DNA of 7,919 bases, taken from a candidate division LCP-89 bacterium (GTDB taxonomy: Bacteria; Electryoneota; B3-LCP). The stretch lies in contig JALGZU010000125.1 in NCBI GenBank assembly GCA_025774735.1, positions 1 to 7,919 on the forward strand, read 5' to 3'. The position numbers and the translations under genes were made by a program. Position 1 is the stretch's first letter. Each line of letters starts with the position of its first letter. The notes beneath the pieces are model-generated. The model was not told the origin of the DNA. It searched no databases and saw only the letters and a list, made by a program, of their open reading frames with translations. Positions 1 to 5,822 of this stretch are shown piece by piece.

Positions 1-82
1 ACCCATAAATGAAAGCTTTTTCCTTAAAATACAGGGCGTCACACCCCGGATGTGGCAGTAAAATCAATGCCTTGAAAATGAC

Positions 83-111
83 TTGACTTTGCCTTTTCAG
101 TGACGTAAATT
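83..111 (+). promoter_or_regulatory. Putative sigma70 promoter for tRNA-Leu
   Basis: A TTGACT -35 box (83-88) is followed after 17 bases by TAAATT (106-111), a fair -10 match. The implied transcription start, near 118, lies just upstream of the mature tRNA 5' end at 122, which would give the short leader usual for a tRNA trimmed by RNase P. The 82 bases further upstream are AT-rich and I see no gene in them. This is motif matching only. Confidence 0.5.
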
Positions 112-121
112 TATGGTTCAC

Positions 122-209
122 GCCGGGGTGGTGAAACTGGTAGACGCAGGGGACTCAAAATCCCCCGGCCCTCGCGGCCATGCGGGTTCGATTCCCGCCC
201 CCGGCACCA
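122..209 (+). tRNA. tRNA-Leu (anticodon CAA)
   Basis: A complete class II tRNA cloverleaf can be folded by eye. The acceptor stem GCCGGGG (122-128) pairs with CCCCGGC (199-205), followed by discriminator A206 and an encoded CCA (207-209). The anticodon stem GGGGA/TCCCC (149-153/161-165) encloses a loop with anticodon CAA at 156-158, which reads UUG leucine codons. A long variable arm (about 166-181) is typical of Leu, Ser and Tyr tRNAs. The T arm GCGGG/CCCGC (182-186/194-198) carries the TTCGATT loop. The A73 discriminator and long variable arm fit leucine identity. It appears to be transcribed alone, with a promoter just upstream and a terminator just downstream. Confidence 0.97.
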
Positions 210-234
210 ACGAATCATCGAATGCCAAGGCATG

Positions 235-261
235 AGCGCTGCGCAGAGCGGCGCTTTTTTT
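235..261 (+). terminator. Rho-independent terminator after tRNA-Leu
   Basis: An 8-bp stem, AGCGCTGC pairing with GCGGCGCT (one T-G wobble), closes a GCAGA loop and runs directly into seven T residues (255-261). It lies 25 bases after the tRNA CCA end, so it should separate tRNA transcription from the downstream serS gene. Confidence 0.85.
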
Positions 262-320
262 ATACCCCTTGGGCGTTTATACCTGTTGGATCATCCACAA
301 GACCATCAGGTAAATATCCC

Positions 321-349
321 TTGCTTTCCATGCGGGAATTTTGTATTTT
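321..349 (+). promoter_or_regulatory. Weak candidate promoter for serS
   Basis: TTGCTT (321-326) and TATTTT (344-349) are 17 bases apart within the AT-rich part of the 200-base gap between the tRNA terminator and serS. Each box matches consensus only partly (3/6 and 4/6). A serS promoter is expected here because a terminator lies upstream, but this particular pair is only the best candidate I found. Confidence 0.25.
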
Positions 350-394
350 CCTGACAATTTACTCGAGTTAAGTATCGGAATCTCGTATCACTCT

Positions 395-434
395 AGGGGT
401 GACTCCTGCGCCCACGCAGCTGTGTCATGCCCCT
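395..434 (+). other. Imperfect hairpin in the serS leader
   Basis: An outer stem pairs AGGGG (395-399) with CCCCT (430-434) and TGAC (400-403) with GTCA (424-427), leaving a two-base bulge (428-429). An inner stem pairs CTGCG (406-410) with CGCAG (415-419) around a CCCA loop. The hairpin is followed by a T-rich stretch (CTGTTTTGTCTT) and ends 27 bases before the serS ATG, so it could act as an attenuator or affect translation. I saw no T-box signature. Its function is inferred from position and shape only. Confidence 0.4.
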
Positions 435-461
435 CTGTTTTGTCTTAACCAATCCCATACA

Positions 462-1739
462 ATGCTGGATCTGAAATTCATCCGTGAAAACAGCGACCGA
501 GTGCGCAAGGCGATTGCGGACAAGAAGGAGTCAGTTGACCTGGACGCCATCCTCAAGCTCGACGAAGAGCGGCGGGGAATCCTGGTCGAAGTGGAACAGT
601 TGAAAGCCACCCGCAACCGGGTCTCCAAAGAGATCGGCCAAAAAGTCAAGGAGGGCGGCAACGCCGACGACCTGAAGGCCGAGATGCGCCAGGTGTCCTC
701 GCAGATCCAGGATTTCGACGCCCGGCTCAAGGAGATCGAGACCGAGCTTTCCGGACTCATGGAATGGGTGCCGAATTTGCCTCACCCCGATGCTCCCGTG
801 GGTGACAGCGCCGAAGAGAACCGTTTCTACCGTGACTGGGGCGAGCCTCTGCAGGCCGATTTCGAACTCAAGGATCATCTGGCACTCGGCCAGGAACTCG
901 ATATCCTCGATTTCCCCCGCGGTGCCAAAGTCACAGGGACCGGATTCCCCGTGTACAAGGGCAAAGGAGCGGCCCTTGAGCGCGCCTTGATCAATTTCAT
1001 GGTCGAACTTCACGTCAAAGAGCACGGCTACACGGAGATCATGCCACCCTTCATGGCTAACGCCGAATCGATGTTCTCCACGGGGCAACTGCCCAAGCTG
1101 GGGGATGACATGTACTTCGTGTCAAAGGACGATCTCTACCTGATCCCCACAGCGGAAGTGCCCATCACCAACCTGCACCGAGACGAAACCATCCCTAAAG
1201 AGAAATTACCCGTCAAATACGTGGCTTACAGCCCCTGCTTCCGGCGCGAAGCGGGGTCCTACGGGCGGGAAACGCGCGGCTTCTTGCGAGTGCACCAGTT
1301 CAACAAGGTGGAACTGGTTAAGTTTGCGCATCCCGACAGTTCTTACGAGGAGTTGGAAGCTCTCCTGGAAGATGCCGAGAAAATCCTGCAGATGCTGGGG
1401 ATACACTATCGCGTGGTGGAACTGTGCACCGGGGACCTCTCCTTCGCCTCAACCAAGACGTACGACATCGAGACCTGGGCGCCCGCGGAGCAGAAATGGC
1501 TGGAGACCTCTTCGGTATCCAACTTCGAAGATTTCCAGGCGCGCCGGGCCGGCATCCGCTTCCGTGCAAAGGGAGAAGGCAAGTCCCGTTTTGTCCACAC
1601 CCTGAACGGGTCCGGCCTTGCCACATCCCGTCTGATGGTCTCCCTGCTCGAATCCTGCCAGACGGATGAAGGCAGCATCGTGGTGCCGGAAGCACTCCAT
1701 CCCTATCTTGACTTCCGGGTGATCGGGCGGGAAAGCTGA
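462..1739 (+). CDS. serS: Seryl-tRNA synthetase (serS)
   Basis: This cytoplasmic class II synthetase charges tRNA-Ser with serine via seryl-adenylate; seryl-tRNA-Sec also starts this way. The 425-residue product has normal family length. Residues about 28-105 form the charged antiparallel coiled-coil arm that grips the tRNA-Ser variable arm. The serine-recognition TxE motif is T230-A-E232. Class II motif 2 includes F260-R-R-E263 followed by the RETRGFLRVHQF stretch. Motif 3 is NGSGLATSR (382-390), ending in the conserved Arg. I chose ATG 462 because the protein then opens MLDLKFIREN, the usual SerRS N-terminus. The frame stays open to a GTG at 399, but those 21 extra residues look non-coding and overlap the leader hairpin. 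No Shine-Dalgarno is evident before ATG 462. No clear terminator follows, so some read-through into the aconitase gene 99 bases downstream is possible. Confidence 0.97.
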   Translation: MLDLKFIRENSDRVRKAIADKKESVDLDAILKLDEERRGILVEVEQLKATRNRVSKEIGQKVKEGGNADDLKAEMRQVSSQIQDFDARLKEIETELSGLMEWVPNLPHPDAPVGDSAEENRFYRDWGEPLQADFELKDHLALGQELDILDFPRGAKVTGTGFPVYKGKGAALERALINFMVELHVKEHGYTEIMPPFMANAESMFSTGQLPKLGDDMYFVSKDDLYLIPTAEVPITNLHRDETIPKEKLPVKYVAYSPCFRREAGSYGRETRGFLRVHQFNKVELVKFAHPDSSYEELEALLEDAEKILQMLGIHYRVVELCTGDLSFASTKTYDIETWAPAEQKWLETSSVSNFEDFQARRAGIRFRAKGEGKSRFVHTLNGSGLATSRLMVSLLESCQTDEGSIVVPEALHPYLDFRVIGRES

Positions 1740-1827
1740 CGCAGCGCTTCCTACGAGCTCCATCCTCACACGAAAATAACCATTGCAACGTAAATATTAT
1801 AGTAATCAATCAGTTTTTCTAGTGCAC

Positions 1828-1832
1828 AGAGG
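1828..1832 (+). promoter_or_regulatory. Ribosome binding site of the aconitase gene
   Basis: AGAGG ends six bases before ATG 1839 and supports that start. It is the only clear Shine-Dalgarno-like site before a gene in this window. Just upstream, 1783-1811 is AT-rich (with TTGCAA, TATTAT and TATAGT) and may hold a promoter, but no pair of boxes has good spacing. Confidence 0.6.
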
Positions 1833-1838
1833 TTCATT

Positions 1839-3764
1839 ATGGGTCTGAACGTCGCACAACAGCTCATCTCTTCGCACCTCGTGTCCGGCGAGATGACTCC
1901 CGGTGCGGAGATCGCTCTTCGCATCGATCAGACGTTTACGCAGGATGCCACCGGGACGCTGACCTATCTCGAGTTCGAAGCCATGGGGATCCCACGAACG
2001 CGCGCTGAGCTTTCGGTCAGTTACGTGGATCATAACCTTTTACAGACTGATTTTCGCAACGCCGATGATCATATCTTTCTGAGCAGCTGTGCAACCAAAT
2101 ATGGGGTGGTCTATTCCCGCCCCGGGAATGGTGTCAGTCATCAGGTTCATCTGGAACGCTTTGGACTTCCGGGCAAAACCCTGATCGGTTCGGATTCGCA
2201 CACCTGCACCGGAGGCGCCATGGGCATGCTGGCCGTCGGAGTGGGGGGGATGGACGTAGCTATGGCCATGGCGGGTGAGCCGCTACGAATCAAGATGCCC
2301 GGGGTGATGGGCGTAAAGCTCATGGGTAAGTTCAATCCCTGGGTATCCGCCAAAGACCTCATCCTGGAAATGCTGAGAAGACATTCCGTCAAGGGAGGAG
2401 TCGGAAAGATAATCGAATACTACGGCCCCGGTGTTGCCAACCTCGATGTCGGAGACCGCGCCAACATCGCCAACATGGGAGCGGAACTGGGCGCCACGAC
2501 TTCCGTCTTTCCTGCCGATGAAAACACCCTGCGCTATCTGAAGTCTCAGGGCAGGGAAGACCAGTGGAGCGAACTGGTGGCTGATCCCGATGCGACCTAT
2601 GACGAAGAAGATACGATTGACCTTGCCGAACTCGAACCCCTGATTGCACAACCGGTCTCACCGGATAACGTCGTCCCGGTCAGGGACGTCGCAGGAAAAC
2701 CGGTGCATCAGGTAATCGTTGGATCCTCAGCGAATTCAACCCTGCGGGATTTGCTAATCGTGGCTAAAACCATGGTCGGTCGCACCGCACACCCTCAAGT
2801 TTCATTCGAAATCAATCCCGGCAGCCAGCAGGTGCTGGAGAACGTCGCCGCACTCGGCGGTGTGCAAACCCTGATCCGTTCGGGTGCCAGAATCCATCAG
2901 AGCGGTTGTCTCGGCTGCATCGGCATGGGGCAGGCGCCCGCATCGGGCACGATATCACTGCGCACATTTCCCCGCAACTTCCCGGGTCGTTCCGGCACCG
3001 ATGACGACCAGGTCTATCTCTGCAGCCCGGAAACGGCGGTGGCTTCAGCTATTAACGGCAGAATCACCGATCCACGGGAGCTGAGTGAGTATCCGAAAGT
3101 TGAGTTGCCCGAACGGGAGATCATCAACGACCGCATGTTAATCCTCCCCGTCGAAGACGGATCCAACGTCGATGTGCAGCGCGGGCCCAATATCGTGCCC
3201 CTCCGGGAACTCGAACCGATCCCGGGTGAGATGGTTCTGGATATCCTCCTCAAAACCGGGGACAATGTCAGCACCGATTCGATTCTGCCCGCGGGAAACA
3301 AGGTACTGCCCTTAAGGTCGAACATCCCCGCCATCGCTGAATTCGCCTTCAGCCGCATTGACGAAACCTTTGCCGCCCGCGCCAAGCAGGTGGAGTTCGG
3401 CATGGTCGTCGGAGGTGAGAACTACGGGCAGGGATCCAGCCGGGAGCATGCAGCTCTGGCGCCGCGCTACCTCGGCTTGCGGGTCGTTCTGGTCAAGGGA
3501 TTCGCGCGCATACACCGCTCGAACTTGATCAATTTCGGTGTCTTGCCCTTGATCTTCGATAATCCGGCGGACTATGATGCCCTCCAGCAGGGCGACCGGA
3601 TCGAAATGAAAGACGTTCAAGGGCAGTTAAAAGTCGGCAACAGCGTAAAAATGGCCGTGCAGACTGATAACAGGGAAATCGTCGCCAGCCACAACATGTC
3701 GCCCCGGGAGATGGAGATTCTCCTGGCTGGCGGAATGATCAACCTGGTCCGGCAGAAGCGGTGA
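1839..3764 (+). CDS. acn: Aconitate hydratase, Aquifex type
   Basis: This is a 641-residue aconitase-superfamily enzyme, predicted to isomerise citrate and isocitrate in the TCA cycle. Its length and wording match the shorter Aquifex-type aconitases rather than AcnA (about 890 residues) or AcnB. The large N-terminal domain opens with GEMTPGAEIALRIDQT and carries S118-D-S-H-T122. The C-terminal swivel domain (about 470-641) holds GSSREH (532-537), containing the catalytic-serine region. Two Fe-S ligand cysteines are present as C357-L-G-C360. The third, normally in a GSCTNS motif, is replaced: residues 295-300 read GSSANS, with Ser297 where Cys is expected. I have an impression that some members of this subfamily share a GSSAN variant, so this may be normal for the group. 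Another hydro-lyase substrate (homoaconitate, methylcitrate) cannot be excluded. The gene has its own ribosome binding site and ends in a strong terminator, so it is not part of the downstream BMC unit. Confidence 0.92.
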   Translation: MGLNVAQQLISSHLVSGEMTPGAEIALRIDQTFTQDATGTLTYLEFEAMGIPRTRAELSVSYVDHNLLQTDFRNADDHIFLSSCATKYGVVYSRPGNGVSHQVHLERFGLPGKTLIGSDSHTCTGGAMGMLAVGVGGMDVAMAMAGEPLRIKMPGVMGVKLMGKFNPWVSAKDLILEMLRRHSVKGGVGKIIEYYGPGVANLDVGDRANIANMGAELGATTSVFPADENTLRYLKSQGREDQWSELVADPDATYDEEDTIDLAELEPLIAQPVSPDNVVPVRDVAGKPVHQVIVGSSANSTLRDLLIVAKTMVGRTAHPQVSFEINPGSQQVLENVAALGGVQTLIRSGARIHQSGCLGCIGMGQAPASGTISLRTFPRNFPGRSGTDDDQVYLCSPETAVASAINGRITDPRELSEYPKVELPEREIINDRMLILPVEDGSNVDVQRGPNIVPLRELEPIPGEMVLDILLKTGDNVSTDSILPAGNKVLPLRSNIPAIAEFAFSRIDETFAARAKQVEFGMVVGGENYGQGSSREHAALAPRYLGLRVVLVKGFARIHRSNLINFGVLPLIFDNPADYDALQQGDRIEMKDVQGQLKVGNSVKMAVQTDNREIVASHNMSPREMEILLAGGMINLVRQKR

Positions 3765-3791
3765 CCTAAACCTCGTACGTCGGGTTAACTT

Positions 3792-3818
3792 CAGGCGGGG
3801 GCTCCCGCCTGTTTTATT
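3792..3818 (+). terminator. Rho-independent terminator after aconitase
   Basis: A perfect 8-bp GC-rich stem, CAGGCGGG/CCCGCCTG, closes a GGCT loop and is followed by TTTTATT. It begins 28 bases after the aconitase stop and isolates that gene from the BMC promoter about 25 bases further on. Confidence 0.87.
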
Positions 3819-3841
3819 TGAGCTCCTGACAGGCTTTTGGC

Positions 3842-3870
3842 TTGACATTGAAAAAATTATAGAGTATCTT
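3842..3870 (+). promoter_or_regulatory. Sigma70-type promoter of the pduL-pduT-ACT unit
   Basis: A perfect TTGACA (3842-3847), a 17-base AT-rich spacer, and TATCTT (3865-3870) make the best promoter in the window. It sits between the aconitase terminator and the PduL gene and gives a leader of roughly 30 bases. No operator palindrome or regulator gene is visible nearby, so no inducer can be proposed. Confidence 0.7.
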
Positions 3871-3908
3871 TAAGTTTACCTGAAAAATTCGTCTTATCTG
3901 CAGTACCC

Positions 3909-4685
3909 GTGAAGAAACCGATTCCCGTCGGAGTATCCCCGCGTCACGTCCACCTCACCAAGGAGGACTTCCACAGCCTTTTCGGGCCGGAGGCCTCCCT
4001 GGAACGCACCCGCGATCTGACCCAGAAAGGGCAGTTCGCTTCAGAACAGCTCCTGACGCTGGCCACCCCGGTGGGGCGGTTCGAAAATGTTCGCGTGCTG
4101 GGACCCTTCCGGCAGGCCAGTCAGGTCGAATTGGCTCGCACGGATGCTGTCAGACTCGATCTGGATCCGCCCGTGCGGGATTCGGGCGATCTGGAAAACT
4201 CACCCGGTCTGACCCTCATCGGTCCAGAGGGACGGGTGGAACTCACACATGGCGTCATTCTGGCGCAGCGGCACGTACACATGACTCCCAAAGATGCCCG
4301 GGACTACGACGTCGTCGATAAGGAGTTGGTCTTCATGGCCCTGGCTGCATCGGTGCCGCCGGAAGTCCGCTCCAGCCCTAGAACCGTCGTCTTCGGCGAT
4401 GTTCTGATCCGGGTGCACGAGAACTTCCGCCTCGACTTCCACCTGGATACGGATGAAGCCAACGCCTCTGGTGCGCGCACTGGAGATCAGGCTGTGCTGT
4501 TTAAAATCGGCAGCGCTCCCCTGCAGAGCGACCGTAAATATTACCCCCGGAAGCGCCTTTACAGCGAACTGGACGTCTCGAATGCGGCTCGCGACGGCCT
4601 GGTTATCCTGGTGGAACGCGATACGATTCTCACACCCGCCGCCCTCGACCTGGGCCGCCAGAAAGGGATGTTTGAATTTCGTTAA
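3909..4685 (+). CDS. pduL: PduL-type phosphate acyltransferase (BMC)
   Basis: PduL exchanges CoA and phosphate on acyl groups (acyl-CoA + Pi to acyl-phosphate + CoA). In microcompartments it recycles CoA and leads to ATP via acetate or propionate kinase. The two-domain family is clear. VSPRHVHLT places His13 and His15 in the first metal site, Glu74 lies in SQVELA, RHVHM places His122 and His124 in the second site, and His178 precedes the conserved DTDEANASG. By family knowledge these positions bind two zinc ions. The start is GTG 3909; upstream codons stay open to 3852 but offer no usual start. The protein therefore begins directly with the catalytic fold and lacks the N-terminal encapsulation helix common in BMC PduL. 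At 258 residues it is longer than the usual 210-220. The extra C-terminus (about 215-258, with an LTPAALDL motif) resembles a short tail seen in BMC-associated proteins such as PduM and EutT. No Shine-Dalgarno is seen. Confidence 0.93.
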   Translation: MKKPIPVGVSPRHVHLTKEDFHSLFGPEASLERTRDLTQKGQFASEQLLTLATPVGRFENVRVLGPFRQASQVELARTDAVRLDLDPPVRDSGDLENSPGLTLIGPEGRVELTHGVILAQRHVHMTPKDARDYDVVDKELVFMALAASVPPEVRSSPRTVVFGDVLIRVHENFRLDFHLDTDEANASGARTGDQAVLFKIGSAPLQSDRKYYPRKRLYSELDVSNAARDGLVILVERDTILTPAALDLGRQKGMFEFR

Positions 4686-4705
4686 TTAAATTATAGAAAC
4701 AGCGC

Positions 4706-5287
4706 ATGCAGACAGCGGAAAATACGCCGGAGTCCACCCACGCAAACGCCCTCGGCATGGTCGAATTCAACTCCATCGCGGTCGGCATCGAAGCCGCCGA
4801 CGCCATGCTGAAGGTGAGCCAGGTCGAACTGGTCATCGCCAAGACCATCTGTTCCGGGAAGTACATCGCCATCGTCCGTGGGGATACGGCGGCGGTGCGG
4901 GCTTCCGTCGAAGAAGGCGCCCGCATCGGGGATACGGCCTATGTCGCCGACTTCGTCATCCCCAATGTGCATCCCCAGGTTTTCCCCGCCTTCATCGCAG
5001 GCACTCAGCAGTACGAAGTGAATGCGCTGGGCGTCCTGGAGACCTTTTCGGTGGCCTCCTGCGTGCTGGCCGCCGACCGGGCAGCTAAAACGGCGAAAAT
5101 TTCCCTGATGGAGATTCGCATGGGCATCGGTATTGGCGGGAAAGCTTTCTTCACCATGACCGGTGACGTCGCCGCAGTGCGATCGGCACTGGAAGCAGGC
5201 GCCGAAATGGCTCAGAATGAAGGTCTGCTGGTGCGCAAAGTCCTCATTCCCCAGCCTCGGGAAGAGGTCTTTAACTCCTTATCCTGA
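4706..5287 (+). CDS. pduT: PduT-like tandem BMC-domain shell protein
   Basis: This is a structural protein of the polyhedral microcompartment shell. Three copies of the two-domain chain make a pseudohexameric tile. The first BMC domain spans about residues 15-100 and the second about 107-190, opening GVLETFSVA at 109. The wording closely follows PduT, including DAMLK, KTIC-x-GK, the NVHP linker, VASC-x-LAADRA and GIGGK (142-146). Cys49 in the first-domain pore motif KTICSGK corresponds to the PduT cysteine that coordinates a [4Fe-4S] cluster at the trimer axis, so electron transfer or cluster delivery across the shell is the inferred role. The 193-residue length is a little above PduT because of a polar 13-residue N-terminal extension. 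Start ATG 4706 lies 20 bases after the PduL stop, without a clear ribosome site; Met18 is too close to the fold to be the start. No other shell gene is in the window. Confidence 0.93.
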   Translation: MQTAENTPESTHANALGMVEFNSIAVGIEAADAMLKVSQVELVIAKTICSGKYIAIVRGDTAAVRASVEEGARIGDTAYVADFVIPNVHPQVFPAFIAGTQQYEVNALGVLETFSVASCVLAADRAAKTAKISLMEIRMGIGIGGKAFFTMTGDVAAVRSALEAGAEMAQNEGLLVRKVLIPQPREEVFNSLS

Positions 5288-5289
5288 TC

Positions 5290-5721
5290 ATGACTCGTTT
5301 GACGGAAAGCCAGATACGCACTATTGCCCGGATCGCCAGGGATGAGCTGGGCTCTGCAGCGACCCTCGAACAGTTGCGGGAAGTCGTCCAGCTCGCCGTG
5401 GACAAGCTGGAGAGGCAGGGACCCGTGGGCTACAAGTCTCTGCCGGAAGGGCGCATCCTCGTAATTTGTATCTCTACAGACGGTCTGCTGAATTCCCGGG
5501 TGTTATCGGAAAGTACGCGGGAATCGGGCTGCAAGGTTGCCGAGCGGTTCGAGAGGAAGATGTCGGGATTTCACGTTCTGCTGGCCGTCATCGACCCGAC
5601 CATCTGCAGTGAAGATTTCGATACCATACGGGCCAAATTCGCTGAGATGGGCAATGCAGCCGGAGTTCGAATCATACTACAGCCTGAGGACAGTTTCGTC
5701 AGAAACGCTTCCAATGAATAG
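5290..5721 (+). CDS. Possible ACT-domain protein with N-terminal amphipathic helices, BMC-linked
   Basis: Not a standard Pdu or Eut gene. The 143-residue product has two parts. Residues 4-42 predict as two amphipathic helices: one (about 5-20) with I9, I12, A13, A16 and L20 on one face, and a second (about 25-42) with L26, L29, V32/V33, A36 and L40. A Gly/Pro linker (about 44-54) follows. Residues 55-135 fit a beta-alpha-beta-beta-alpha-beta order: strand RILVICIS, a DGLLNSRVL turn and helix, strands around KVAERFERK and FHVLLAVID, helix DFDTIRAKFAEMG, and strand GVRIILQ. The end (GVRIILQPEDSF) strongly recalls small ACT proteins of the UPF0237 group, which end GVxIRxQHEDIF. ACT domains usually bind small ligands such as amino acids and regulate enzymes. 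The gene starts two bases after the shell-protein stop, so the two are probably co-translated. The first helix resembles a BMC encapsulation peptide, which would place the protein inside or on the shell. Both domain and targeting calls rest on eye comparison. Confidence 0.8.
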   Translation: MTRLTESQIRTIARIARDELGSAATLEQLREVVQLAVDKLERQGPVGYKSLPEGRILVICISTDGLLNSRVLSESTRESGCKVAERFERKMSGFHVLLAVIDPTICSEDFDTIRAKFAEMGNAAGVRIILQPEDSFVRNASNE

Positions 5722-5743
5722 GGGGAGGGATCTGTTTTTTTGT

Positions 5744-5774
5744 CGGGTCGTTTTGCTTTGGGCGGAACGACCCG
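5744..5774 (+). terminator. Hairpin after the BMC unit, possible terminator
   Basis: CGGGTCGTT (5744-5752) pairs perfectly with AACGACCCG (5766-5774). The stem can extend inward by four more pairs (two G-T) to a five-base loop. It lies 22 bases after the ACT-like gene stop. It is not followed by a good T run (only TTCTCAT), while a run of seven T residues (5735-5741) lies in front of it. It may end the BMC transcript inefficiently or belong to the leader of the ABC gene. No promoter for the ABC gene could be identified in 5775-5822. Confidence 0.4.
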
Positions 5775-5822
5775 TTCTCATAAATCAACCGATTATTTTG
5801 TAGAAATAGAGTAACCGTATCA

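Noticed and set aside
180..371. 63-codon open frame on the plus strand
   Set aside because: It starts inside the tRNA-Leu gene and runs through its terminator; the product has no family character.
399..461. Upstream GTG start giving serS 21 extra residues
   Set aside because: The extra residues are not SerRS-like, overlap the leader hairpin, and the normal N-terminus MLDLKF begins at 462.
262..461. T-box riboswitch for serS
   Set aside because: No T-box consensus or terminator/antiterminator pair is seen; only a simple hairpin is present.
531..1088. 185-codon open frame on the minus strand
   Set aside because: It lies antisense within serS, a clear gene, and has no recognisable product.
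5537..5803. 88-codon plus-strand frame running past the ACT-like gene stop
   Set aside because: It is out of frame with the coupled gene at 5290, has a Ser/Arg/Pro-rich product, and crosses the 5744-5774 hairpin.
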